This document shows positions 38,245 to 47,065 of a DNA stretch of 64,000 bases, piece by piece. The stretch is from NCBI GenBank assembly GCA_002722175.1, contig PBKU01000030.1, positions 19,562-83,561 of the forward strand. Reading direction: 5' to 3'. A program made the translations under genes and the position numbers. The notes under the pieces are model-generated. The model saw nothing but the letters and a program-made list of their open reading frames with translations, had not been told where the DNA came from and searched no databases. Numbering within the stretch: the first letter of the stretch is position 1; every line of letters starts with the position of its first letter. This DNA comes from Magnetovibrio sp. Lineage in GTDB: Bacteria; Pseudomonadota; Alphaproteobacteria; Rhodospirillales; Casp-alpha2.

Positions 38245-40152
38245 TTAGGTTTTTAACTCACGATGATATCTTTCTAACCAAAGCCCCAGGCTAATCAAAC
38301 TAAATAATTTAAAGCTGTTATCACTAATTCTCGATTCGTGATTCTCCCAGATTTTCTGAATTTCCTTTATATTAAACCATTCACTCAGGTATTGGTTATG
38401 CAGTGTATCCCAAGCAAGCTCTTTAAACGGACCTCTAAGCCAATTACTCACCGGTGCGTTAAACCCTTTTTTCTTGCAGTTAAGAAACCCTGCTGGAAAC
38501 CTGGCTTCCAGTGCTTTTTTTAATATATACTTGCTTCTCAATCCTTTTAGCTTCCACGCAACTGGAAGGCTTGCTGCAAATTCAACCAATCTATGATCTA
38601 AAAATGGAGTACGTACTTCTAGCGAATGCGCCATGGAAGAACGATCGACTTTCACTAAAATATCGTCTACTAGCCATGTATTTAAATCAACGTACATTGC
38701 CTGATCCAAATAATGGCACCCTGAAACCTGACTCGCAAACCCTGAAAACTGATCGAACGCATTTACCTCTAAAACAGAGGGCGACACGTCATCTAGTAGA
38801 ATATTTTCCATCTCATCCCTTGAAAAAATCTGCCGCCAAGAATAATGAGCGTTCATCGGATCCAGCCTAATACCTGAGGCAAACTTTTTAATCTTATATC
38901 CAAAAGATATTTTCCTATCGCTAACCGGTATACAAGAGGCTACAAGTTGAAAAAACGGATTAGTGATTGATGGAGAAAGGAAACTTAATACATGATGAAT
39001 CTTATCGGCTTTATATGTTTCATATCCAGCAAATAACTCATCACCTGCATCCCCCGACAAACATGTCTTAACATATCTACGCGCAAATTCTGCCAAAAAA
39101 TATGCCGGGATAATTGAGTTGTCGGCAAATGGTTCATCAGCCGCCCAAACAATTCTTGGAAGCTCGTTAGTTAAGTTAACTTCAACTATTTTTGCTCTAT
39201 GAAATACCCCCATATATTCGGCCGCGGTGCGCGCTTCGGGCAGCTCGCTGTATGACCGCTCTCTAAAGCCAATCGAAAATGTCTTGGTTTGTGATTGGCC
39301 AAGATATTGCGTCATACTTGATACAACTGCTGAAGAATCTACCCCCCCGCTCAAAAAAGCACCAAACGGTACATCGCATCGCGTACGCATCTGGACTGAG
39401 TTATCAAATAATTCTACAAACTCTTTTTTTGCCATTGAAAAACTCTGATCCTCGCGTTTTTGAACAAAATAGTTTCTTAAATTCCAGTATTTGTGAAAAC
39501 GTATTGAACCATTAGGAGAAAGAACTATAAATTGAGCGGGCGCTAGCTTTGCAACTCCCTTTATTATGCACATATTCCCTAAAATATAGTTCAGTGACAA
39601 ATACTGGGAAAATGCACCAGGATTGATTTCTCGCGGAAATTCTGGGTGGACCATTAAAGCTTTTAATTCTGAAGCAAACACTATCCCACCTTTTTTTGGA
39701 AAAAAATAAAATAGTGGTTTTTCACCCATACGATCACGAGCCAAGATTAACTTTTGTTTTCTCTCATCCCATATAGCAATTACAAACATGCCATTTAATT
39801 TACTAAATATATCAGTTCCCCAAAAATCATAGCCCTTCAAAATTACTTCCGCATCACCACAGCTAGTAAATTGCATGCCCGAAGCTTCCAGTTCATTTCT
39901 AAGTTCGATAAAATTATAGATTTCTCCATTAAAACAAACAATTGACTTAGTTTCCTTGGATTCTATCGGTTGATTGCTGGCATCATTTAAATCGACAATA
40001 GATAATCGTCGATGGCCAAGTGTAACCCTTTCACGGGATATAATCCCATATGCATCAGGACCACGGTGCACTAGCCTCTGTGTCATTAACTTAACTATTT
40101 CGGTACGCTCTTTTTTTGATGTACCTCTAAGAACTCCTGCAATTCCACACAT
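38245..40152 (-). CDS. Glutamine-hydrolysing asparagine synthase (AsnB-type, cluster-associated)
   Basis: The protein has 635 residues. The class II glutaminase domain starts with Cys2 (MCGIAGVLRG) and has HRGPDAYG, LGHRRLSIVDL and VCFNGEIYN. The synthetase domain has the PPi-loop SGGVDSSAVVSSM, SGDAGDELFAGYETY and VDRSSMAHSLEVRTPFLDH. Paralogs of this class appear often in O-antigen, capsule and natural-product clusters, where they amidate carboxylates other than aspartate. Given the neighbours, a tailoring role is more likely than housekeeping asparagine synthesis, but this is inference. First gene of the asnB-epimerase-GMC operon; divergent from the methyltransferase. Confidence 0.92.
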   Translation of the reverse strand: MCGIAGVLRGTSKKERTEIVKLMTQRLVHRGPDAYGIISRERVTLGHRRLSIVDLNDASNQPIESKETKSIVCFNGEIYNFIELRNELEASGMQFTSCGDAEVILKGYDFWGTDIFSKLNGMFVIAIWDERKQKLILARDRMGEKPLFYFFPKKGGIVFASELKALMVHPEFPREINPGAFSQYLSLNYILGNMCIIKGVAKLAPAQFIVLSPNGSIRFHKYWNLRNYFVQKREDQSFSMAKKEFVELFDNSVQMRTRCDVPFGAFLSGGVDSSAVVSSMTQYLGQSQTKTFSIGFRERSYSELPEARTAAEYMGVFHRAKIVEVNLTNELPRIVWAADEPFADNSIIPAYFLAEFARRYVKTCLSGDAGDELFAGYETYKADKIHHVLSFLSPSITNPFFQLVASCIPVSDRKISFGYKIKKFASGIRLDPMNAHYSWRQIFSRDEMENILLDDVSPSVLEVNAFDQFSGFASQVSGCHYLDQAMYVDLNTWLVDDILVKVDRSSMAHSLEVRTPFLDHRLVEFAASLPVAWKLKGLRSKYILKKALEARFPAGFLNCKKKGFNAPVSNWLRGPFKELAWDTLHNQYLSEWFNIKEIQKIWENHESRISDNSFKLFSLISLGLWLERYHRELKT

Positions 40153-40276
40153 TTTTTATCCTATAATGATTTGACCAGGATTCTACACTGCGCTAATAAT
40201 TTTGTCCCCTTTTAACATTCCTTCCGGCCGAAAATAATTTCATCTGAATTCTTCGTTTAAAAAACTGTTTTCATAT

Positions 40277-41098
40277 ATGCATAAGACCCAAAAAAACCAA
40301 AAAAAGGAAAGCGAGTGGTTCGAGCAATGGGAAATGTTCGAAGATAACGAACTCTTTTTATTTGAGGACTGGATTGCTCCATTAACACTTGACGATTTTT
40401 TAGGAAAACACGTGCTTGAATGTGGGTGTGGCGGAGGCCAACATACCAGATTTGTAGCACCATATTGCAAAAGCATTACTGCAATCGACCTAAATACGGC
40501 AGAAATTGCACGCGACTACACAAAGAGCTTACATAATGTTGAAATTCTCGAAGGTGATATAGCAACAATTGATTTAGGGCGACAATTTGATATTGTTTTT
40601 TGCATTGGCGTTATACACCATACAGACAATCCTGATACCACGTTTTTGAACCTCTTCCGCCATGCTAAACCTGGAGGGAAGATAGTGGTTTGGACATATA
40701 GCGCAGAAGGGAATGAAATCATGCGCTTTATTGTAGAGCCTATCCGAAAGGCACTTCTAAGAAATGTTAACCGAAGGACAATTTACCAAATTTCAAAATT
40801 AATAACACTTGCTTTGTACCCTGTCGTCCACACCATATATTCACTGTCGATATTTTCATTTTTGCCTTACTATGAATATTTTAAAAACTTCAGAAAATTA
40901 TCTTTTAAAAGAAACCTGTTGAATATTTTCGATAAATTAAATGCCCCACAAACACATTTTACAACAAAAAATAAGTGCTATGAGTGGTTTAATCCACTGA
41001 GATTTAAAGCAGGTTCTATTTCTATTAAACGCTATAGAGGAGTTAGCTATTCTCTTCTTGGGGAAAAGCTAGGCCCGGAGCAAAAATATGTTAAATGA
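40277..41098 (+). CDS. Class I SAM-dependent methyltransferase
   Basis: The protein has 273 residues. Motif I is HVLECGCGGGQHT (about residues 50-62). It is followed by ITAIDLNTAEIARDY (acidic end of beta-2), DIVFCIGVIHHTDNPDTTF and AKPGGKIVVWTY. The chain then has a hydrophobic stretch (about residues 165-200) and a basic C-terminal part that suggests membrane association or a lipid/glycan substrate. The C-terminus overlaps the next gene by 11 bases. The target is unknown. Confidence 0.9.
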   Translation: MHKTQKNQKKESEWFEQWEMFEDNELFLFEDWIAPLTLDDFLGKHVLECGCGGGQHTRFVAPYCKSITAIDLNTAEIARDYTKSLHNVEILEGDIATIDLGRQFDIVFCIGVIHHTDNPDTTFLNLFRHAKPGGKIVVWTYSAEGNEIMRFIVEPIRKALLRNVNRRTIYQISKLITLALYPVVHTIYSLSIFSFLPYYEYFKNFRKLSFKRNLLNIFDKLNAPQTHFTTKNKCYEWFNPLRFKAGSISIKRYRGVSYSLLGEKLGPEQKYVK

Positions 41099-42941
41099 GC
41101 AAACGAACAATCCGGTATTCATCTCAATCTGGAAAAAATTACCATCTATTATTCTAATATTTACATTTTTTTTCATAGTATTAACAAGATTTCAGTCGTT
41201 TGGCCCCCCTTACAACATATACCTACCCATTATTTATTTTGTAAAAAACCCTGGTGTCTTCCCGGTCGATCCATTCTTTCCGAACTCAGTATACCTTCAA
41301 GCCTCGATTTATTACAAATTAATTACCTATTTTAACATTCCAATAGAAAATGATTTATTTGCATTATTAATACACACCTTCCTTTCCGGGACCCTCATAT
41401 GGTTTATAGCAAAAACTATTCTACGTCACTTTAGTCTATCGGAAATAGAAACTGCCGTATGCATTACTTTTATATGCTGTTTTCTGCACTCACAATTCGT
41501 TATTGGTTCCAGGCCATCAATTATAAGCATAGTTAGCTCGAGCCCCACTGGGTTTGCTCATATTCTTGGTTTATTTGCTTTTTTCTCGCTCTTACGCGAG
41601 CGCGTGTTGCCTGCAGCTTTGCTCGCCACACTGTGCATAGCCCTGTCTCCAAAGGGGCACGTAATACTCATACCAATATTAGCGCTCTTTATATTCATTA
41701 ACTCAAATGTTTCACTACAAAAAACACTCTACCTTCTAATACCTATCGGCTATATTACCTGGATTCTTCTAACTGGTGAAAAAAATACTTTGTCGCACTC
41801 TCAGCTTGTCGAGTTAACAAAACAGTTAATTTTGCGAGAAGAAGAGGATGCTTCATTTGCAAAACAACCGTTGCTTACCCATATCCTGTTATTTTCTTCT
41901 TTTATATTTTTTGTATTCTATATAAAAAGATTCCAAAGTTCTTCTCTAAAAGCTTTGGGTTGGGCTACCTTTTTGTGCACGTTAGCAACATATTTTGGAG
42001 GCCTTATTTATCCTATCATTGGATATAAATTTTTGCCTATTCCCGAGCTAATCATACTGTCGCCCTGTCAAAATACCCGATATTTTGCCTTATTTGTTGT
42101 ACTTATGGCTCTAACATTATTGTTGAAAAATTCTTATTTCGCTTGCCATGAAAAAGTTGCTATAGTTACTTCTATTATAATTCTCAAGCCATTTTATCCT
42201 CAAATTTTTATTGCGGCAGCAATTATTGTGTTATTTGTTCTCCTGCCACGGTATTTTTTTCATATCAGACCTTATTATATTGATCGTATATACCTAATCC
42301 GAAAATTTGAGCAGATCCCTATATCAATTATTTTTTGTGGATTACTAATATCTTACACGTTAGCTAGGATGCCTCAAAATTACGTAGCCCCTTCCTGGAT
42401 AGATTTAGTTGCATACAAGTTTTCATCAACGTGGTCTGGACAAGTCTGGGCTAGCGAAGCTACGTGGCTCGCGTGGTCAAAAGTGCGTCAAATCAAAAAT
42501 GACTTTGTTTTCTTAGCTATTTATGAAAATCAACGCTTTAATCTAACTCCTATAGGAGGCGTGGACAATAAACTCTACGTTGAACACGGGTCTGCTAATA
42601 TCCACGCAAACAAGTCACCATTTAGACAAATCCCTGTGCACGGGTATTTGAATCCTGATCTCTGGAAATTGGGACACAAACAGGACATCATTAGTAATCT
42701 TATTTTAGAACGGGTAAACAATCTTGAGCCACTGAGGGACAAAGAATGGATCGGGTCACTCCCCTCAGTAAAGGAAGGTATCCCAATCACGTTTAACCAG
42801 ACGCTTGGAAATTATCTCAAAAAATTAAAGTGTGTCATAATGGTGCCAAAATCTTTGGAACACCTATTTTTCACAAATACACCAAGAATTTCAATAGATG
42901 ATTTTACACTTTTCTCTTACGGAGTTGACATTCCTCAATAA
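41088..42941 (+). CDS. Large polytopic membrane protein, unknown
   Basis: The protein has 617 residues. About ten or eleven hydrophobic segments occupy residues 15-435. A soluble C-terminal domain of about 180 residues follows, containing WASEATWLAWSKVRQI, GGVDNKLYVEHGSA and VHGYLNPDLWKLG. The topology resembles GT-C glycosyltransferases or polymerase-like membrane enzymes, though I see no confirmed catalytic motif and cannot assign it. GGAG lies seven bases before the ATG. The gene overlaps the methyltransferase gene by 11 bases, so the two are translationally coupled. The DNA looks more AT-rich than the flanking housekeeping genes. Confidence 0.88.
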   Translation: MLNEQTNNPVFISIWKKLPSIILIFTFFFIVLTRFQSFGPPYNIYLPIIYFVKNPGVFPVDPFFPNSVYLQASIYYKLITYFNIPIENDLFALLIHTFLSGTLIWFIAKTILRHFSLSEIETAVCITFICCFLHSQFVIGSRPSIISIVSSSPTGFAHILGLFAFFSLLRERVLPAALLATLCIALSPKGHVILIPILALFIFINSNVSLQKTLYLLIPIGYITWILLTGEKNTLSHSQLVELTKQLILREEEDASFAKQPLLTHILLFSSFIFFVFYIKRFQSSSLKALGWATFLCTLATYFGGLIYPIIGYKFLPIPELIILSPCQNTRYFALFVVLMALTLLLKNSYFACHEKVAIVTSIIILKPFYPQIFIAAAIIVLFVLLPRYFFHIRPYYIDRIYLIRKFEQIPISIIFCGLLISYTLARMPQNYVAPSWIDLVAYKFSSTWSGQVWASEATWLAWSKVRQIKNDFVFLAIYENQRFNLTPIGGVDNKLYVEHGSANIHANKSPFRQIPVHGYLNPDLWKLGHKQDIISNLILERVNNLEPLRDKEWIGSLPSVKEGIPITFNQTLGNYLKKLKCVIMVPKSLEHLFFTNTPRISIDDFTLFSYGVDIPQ

Positions 42942-43140
42942 TAAAACAACAACCATTCTTTCAACCAATCAAAAATCAGAAGTATTATTTTAAGAGGGCT
43001 ACTGACTGCTCTTCTATTAATAATTAAAAATAAACAAGAAAAAAAATTCTAATGCTAGGTTAAATTAACACGCTAACATCCAACAAGCTTCACAAATAAC
43101 CTTTCAAAAAGGTTAGACGCAATACTTGGGAAGACATCTA

Positions 43141-44343
43141 ATGGTAAAAAAAAGCGGCACTAAAATTCTCGCAATGCCTGGACCGACAAACGTGCCAGAA
43201 GAAGTCATTCAGGCAATGAACAGGCCCGCAATTGATATATATAGTGGAGAGGCGGTCGATATTACAAAGAGTTGTCTGGCAGACCTTAAGCATATTTTTC
43301 GAACAAAATTTCACACCTTTGTATTTGCATCAAACGGTCATGGTGTATGGGAAGCAGCGTTATCTAATTTGTTCTCATCAGGTGATACCGTTCTTATTCC
43401 AGTCTGCGGTCATTTTCCAGTCAGTTGGTCCTATTTCGCGAAACGCCTGGGCGTTAAAGTTGAATTTCTTGAGGCTGCTAACGAAAGGGCTGCTAATGAC
43501 CCCAAAAAACTTAAGACCGCACTTGGCGCTGATAAGAAACATAAAATCAAAGCTGTTCTGCAAGTTCATATTGATACAGCTTCAAGCGTGGTTAACGATT
43601 TGGCGTCGATAAGACAAGCAATTGATGACGCAAAGCATCCGGCCCTTCTGGTTGTTGATGCAATAGCTTCTCTAGGAATTGTTCCCTTGGAAATGGACGC
43701 CTGGGGAATTGACGTAGTAATAGCCGCTTCACAAAAGGGACTCATGATGACACCGGGGCTTGGTTTTATCGCTGCTAATGAGAAAGCACTACATATAAGT
43801 AAAAAAACCAACTTAAAAAGTGGGTATTGGGATTGGCACGATCGTCAAGATGAACCTCACTACAAGAAATACTGCGGAACCGCCCCAGTCCACTTAATGA
43901 TGGGACTTCGTAAATCTCTTAACCTAATGCTTGAAGAAACAATGGAAACGATCTGGATTCGACATGCCCGGCTGGCAGAGGCTGTGCGGCGTGCTATAGA
44001 CGTTTGGGCTACTAAAGGAGAGCTTAGTTTTAACGTTCTAGAAAAAAATCAACGATCTAATGCTGTAACTACAGTGCTTCTGCGCGACGGAATCAATCCG
44101 GAAATTTTGACCAATTACTGCCGCCAGAATCTTTGTGTGATACTAGGAATTGGTATTGGAACTTTTGAGGGTAGATCCTTTCGAATCGCACATATGGGCT
44201 ACTTAAATGAGGCGATGATATTTGGAATTATTGGAGCCGTGGAAACTGCACTTAAATCTCTCTCGATACCGCACGGATCCGGGGGGGTTCAGGCAGCTAT
44301 CGATTACCTAGCAACAGGCCCACATACTGGAAACTTTAACTAA
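43141..44343 (+). CDS. Class V PLP aminotransferase (serine/alanine-glyoxylate type)
   Basis: The protein has 400 residues. MPGPTNVPEEVIQAMNRP, FASNGHGVWEAALSNLF, VVDAIASLGIVPLEMDAWGIDV and the PLP lysine in AASQKGLMMTPGLGF (about residue 200) place it among serine-glyoxylate/alanine-glyoxylate/serine-pyruvate aminotransferases. FRIAHMGYLNEAMI is the usual C-terminal Arg-containing motif. Direction and donor specificity cannot be read. I prefer the ATG at 43141 over a TTG five codons upstream. About 200 bases without a gene precede it. tRNA-Leu lies just downstream on the other strand. Confidence 0.93.
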   Translation: MVKKSGTKILAMPGPTNVPEEVIQAMNRPAIDIYSGEAVDITKSCLADLKHIFRTKFHTFVFASNGHGVWEAALSNLFSSGDTVLIPVCGHFPVSWSYFAKRLGVKVEFLEAANERAANDPKKLKTALGADKKHKIKAVLQVHIDTASSVVNDLASIRQAIDDAKHPALLVVDAIASLGIVPLEMDAWGIDVVIAASQKGLMMTPGLGFIAANEKALHISKKTNLKSGYWDWHDRQDEPHYKKYCGTAPVHLMMGLRKSLNLMLEETMETIWIRHARLAEAVRRAIDVWATKGELSFNVLEKNQRSNAVTTVLLRDGINPEILTNYCRQNLCVILGIGIGTFEGRSFRIAHMGYLNEAMIFGIIGAVETALKSLSIPHGSGGVQAAIDYLATGPHTGNFN

Positions 44344-44412
44344 ACGGGCAATCTTGTTATTGTCTGGTATTTGTTTTATTCGGTTTTTTACGTAATGCAC
44401 AAACTTAAAAAA

Positions 44413-44499
44413 TGGTACGGGCGGTCGGACTTGAACCGACACTTCCTTGCGGAAACCAGATTTTGAGTCTGGCGCGTCTACCAATTCCGCCACGCCCGC
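44413..44499 (-). tRNA. tRNA-Leu(CAA)
   Basis: An 87-base class II tRNA with encoded CCA. The 5' acceptor strand is GCGGGCG, and the D-arm contains TGGTAGACGC, typical of tRNA-Leu. The anticodon stem CCAGA/TCTGG surrounds loop CTCAAAA, giving anticodon CAA (reads UUG). A long variable arm (TTTCCGCAAGGAAGT) and T-arm GGTTCAAGTCC follow. Confidence 0.95.
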
Positions 44500-44608
44500 C
44501 AATCTAGGAACTGATTTCCATGATACTGCAAGGGTCAATCGGGTCAATAGACTAACCTTCATAACAGACTGCTATTTAAAAATTCATGCTCAACCAAGGA
44601 ACAATCGC

Positions 44609-45190
44609 TTGATAAAATATATTTACGACTGGACTATGAACCTAGCGTCGCACCGAAGGTCACTCCCTACTCTTGCAGGAATATCTTTTCTTGAAAGCTC
44701 TATTTTTCCTATACCACCGGACATAATGCTAATTCCAATGGTTCTAGCGAACCGTCAAAAAGCGTGGAAGATTGCGTTTGTTTGCACAGCTGCTTCAGTA
44801 ATAGGTGGAGTGCTCGGATATTCGATCGGCTATTTTTTTCATAAGGAAGTAGGCGCGCCTTTGCTGGAAATGTATAATTACAATGAAAAATTTTCCGCCT
44901 TTACCACAATGCACAATGAGTGGGGGTTTTGGGTTGTTTTATTTGCTGGACTTACGCCATTCCCATATAAGGTAATAACTATATTTTCTGGATTCGCCTC
45001 GTTAGATCTAATAATTTTTGTGATAGCTTCATTTATTGCACGTGGATTAAGATTTTTTTTAATTGCAGGATTGTTATGGAAGTATGGTAGCTCTATCCGT
45101 GCATTTATCGAAGCAAAGCTAGGACTGACTTTTTTAGTTTTTTTCCTGTTATTAATTGCAAGTTTTTTGACCATAAAAACTTTTCTTTAG
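44609..45190 (+). CDS. YqaA/DedA-family membrane protein
   Basis: The protein has 193 residues and about four to five membrane segments. It belongs to the VTT (SNARE-associated/DedA) superfamily, YqaA branch. LAGISFLESSIFPIPPDIMLIPMVLA (given here in parts: SFLESSIFPIPPD and LIPMVLA) and LFAGLTPFPYKVITIFSGFA are the hallmark. DedA-type proteins are linked to lipid-carrier or phospholipid flipping. I chose TTG at 44609, which has AAGGA eight bases upstream and gives the family-typical YIYDWTMNLASHRRSLPTL start. The longer frame upstream runs through the tRNA-Leu gene and is not credible. Confidence 0.9.
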   Translation: MIKYIYDWTMNLASHRRSLPTLAGISFLESSIFPIPPDIMLIPMVLANRQKAWKIAFVCTAASVIGGVLGYSIGYFFHKEVGAPLLEMYNYNEKFSAFTTMHNEWGFWVVLFAGLTPFPYKVITIFSGFASLDLIIFVIASFIARGLRFFLIAGLLWKYGSSIRAFIEAKLGLTFLVFFLLLIASFLTIKTFL

Positions 45191-45205
45191 GTTATCAAAA
45201 AATAA

Positions 45206-45721
45206 ATGACTAGTCATACATCTAACTCAGCACAAAAGCTGATCATACAATTCCACATAATGGCGTTTTCAATCGGCATCGGTGCTTTAGGGCTTGCGTT
45301 TGGCACCGAATTATTTCTAGGCGTAATACCTTGTGAGCTTTGCATTTATCAACGTATTCCTTATATAATAATAGCTATATGCGGTGTTGTTGGTTTTTTT
45401 AGTAGATCGTATAATATAAAACATCTCTGCATTGCTATAACTGCCTTAGCATTTTTGTCAGGAAGTAGTTTGGCCTTCTACCATATGGGTATAGAAAGGC
45501 AATGGTGGAGCTCAACGGAACTATGCGGTGAAAAGTTAGTTGATGTCTCAAAAACTGAGAGTTTGATTCAAGCCTTGTCTAAAAGACAAAACCCAGGGTG
45601 CAGTGATGTTAATGTTTCTTTTCTAGGTTTGTCGATGGTCACGTATAATTTATTCTTTTCCCTTCCTCTTACTGTAATTGTTGCGTGGTTCTGGAGAAAG
45701 GTAGGGGTAGAAAAAAAATGA
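45206..45721 (+). CDS. dsbB: Disulfide bond formation protein DsbB
   Basis: The protein has 171 residues and four membrane helices. It reoxidises DsbA and passes electrons to quinone. The first redox pair is in PCELCIYQRIPY; the second pair, in the periplasmic loop, is ELCGEKLVDV and NPGCSDV. GMQRQWWSS-like QWWSS is typical. Stop and the coq7 ATG overlap (ATGA). Start ATG follows YqaA by 15 bases, so YqaA-dsbB-coq7 is one operon. Confidence 0.93.
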   Translation: MTSHTSNSAQKLIIQFHIMAFSIGIGALGLAFGTELFLGVIPCELCIYQRIPYIIIAICGVVGFFSRSYNIKHLCIAITALAFLSGSSLAFYHMGIERQWWSSTELCGEKLVDVSKTESLIQALSKRQNPGCSDVNVSFLGLSMVTYNLFFSLPLTVIVAWFWRKVGVEKK

Positions 45722-46275
45722 GTCCGAAAAGAAAAATTGGTCGGCTGCCTGGTGATGGCTCCCGAGAAGAGATGATTAAGAGGATGGTAAGAGTTAACCA
45801 TGCCGGGGAATATGGGGCTGTGCGTATTTACGAAGGACAATTGGCTGTCCTCGGGAAAACTAGTAATGCTGAAGTTATAAGGGATATGTTAACACAAGAA
45901 CGAAAGCACCTCGAAAAATTTAATGAGCTTATTGTTTCACGCAGGGTCCGCCCCACAGCAATGATGCCTGTCTGGCATATTGCTGGGTTTGCACTTGGCG
46001 CAGCGTCAGCTCTGTTAGGAGAAAAAGCGGCTCATGCGTGTACAGTTGCTGTTGAAGAGGTAATTGATAAACATTACGAAAACCAAATACAAAAACTTGA
46101 AAGTGACGATGAAAAAGAATTAGGCGATTTATTTGCGCAATTTCAACTTGAAGAAATAGAACACCGCGATACAGCTATAGAAGGGGGGGCAAAAGAAGCT
46201 AAACACTTTTCTCTGATTTCAAAAGCCGTGAAGTTCAGTTCGCGCTTGGCCATCTGGGTATCAATAAGAATCTGA
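45718..46275 (+). CDS. coq7: 2-Octaprenyl-3-methyl-6-methoxy-1,4-benzoquinol hydroxylase Coq7
   Basis: This carboxylate-bridged di-iron monooxygenase of 185 residues works in ubiquinone synthesis. The ligand motifs are visible: RVNHAGEYGAVRIYEGQL (Glu), QERKHLEKF (E-x-x-H) and VEEVIDKHYENQ, with QLEEIEHRDTA at the end. The family name in bacteria is often given as Coq7/UbiF-like. The ATG overlaps the dsbB stop. Convergent with the trmJ-like gene, 4 bases apart. Confidence 0.95.
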   Translation: MSPKRKIGRLPGDGSREEMIKRMVRVNHAGEYGAVRIYEGQLAVLGKTSNAEVIRDMLTQERKHLEKFNELIVSRRVRPTAMMPVWHIAGFALGAASALLGEKAAHACTVAVEEVIDKHYENQIQKLESDDEKELGDLFAQFQLEEIEHRDTAIEGGAKEAKHFSLISKAVKFSSRLAIWVSIRI

Positions 46276-46279
46276 CATC

Positions 46280-47059
46280 CTATTCACCTTCTAAATTGTT
46301 GGTTCTCCCACCAAATCTCACTAAGCTAGAAATTATTCCTCGAAGCGTTCGCACCTCTTTTTTGGTTAGCCGAACACGACTTAGTATATTCCGAATATTA
46401 CGAATCATGCTAGGTCGTTTTTCACCGACCCTGAAAAAGCCGCACGAATCAAGCTCCGTCTCTAAATGTTTAAAAAGATAGATTAACTGTTTCTTGTCAG
46501 CAAGCTTTGGGTTTTCGCTGATTAAGAGTTCTGAAGAATCAATCCTGTTTGTTAGCTTCCTCCATTCGTAACAAATTACAAAAACAGCTTGGGCCAAATT
46601 CAAAGAATTGAAGCTAGGATTTAGCGGAACCGCTATTACTTTGTTTGCGATCACGATTTCATCATTATTAAGTCCCTTGGATTCTTGCCCAAACATTATT
46701 CCCGTCTTCAAACCAGCTAAGCTGGATGCTTGGAGCTCGGAAGCTGCCTCCCATGGAGTAATAATGCTCTTAGTCATACAACGGGGCCTAGCAGATGATG
46801 CAAAAACAACATTTAAATCACCAACTGCTTTTTCAAGGCTTTCAAAGACCTCAACAGACCCAATAACATTATTTGCACCAGCCGCGGCCGCTTTAGCGCT
46901 GGTGCTTGGCCACTTGTCGCGAGGTTTTACAATCCTAAGTTTTGTTACCCCACAGTTCCACATGGCTCGTGCACACATGCCAATATTCTCACCTAATTGG
47001 GGCTTAACGAGAATAATTGTAGGTGAAGCGGTGATATTACATGAAGTTTTTGTCCTCAT
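46280..47059 (-). CDS. TrmH-family RNA methyltransferase, TrmJ-like
   Basis: The 259-residue SPOUT knotted methyltransferase shows IILVKPQLGENIGMCARAM, VVFASSARPR, IMFGQESKGLNNDEI and VPLNPSFNSLNLAQAVFVICYEW, the SAM-binding knot. TrmJ methylates the ribose of nucleotide 32 in tRNA; that target is the best guess by family. It sits 6 bases after cimA and is likely co-transcribed with it. Confidence 0.9.
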   Translation of the reverse strand: MRTKTSCNITASPTIILVKPQLGENIGMCARAMWNCGVTKLRIVKPRDKWPSTSAKAAAAGANNVIGSVEVFESLEKAVGDLNVVFASSARPRCMTKSIITPWEAASELQASSLAGLKTGIMFGQESKGLNNDEIVIANKVIAVPLNPSFNSLNLAQAVFVICYEWRKLTNRIDSSELLISENPKLADKKQLIYLFKHLETELDSCGFFRVGEKRPSMIRNIRNILSRVRLTKKEVRTLRGIISSLVRFGGRTNNLEGE

Positions 47060-47065
47060 GAAACA

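Noticed and set aside
44447..44608. Long N-terminal extension of the YqaA protein
   Set aside because: It runs through the tRNA-Leu gene on the other strand and is not family-like; the TTG at 44609 has a good ribosome site.
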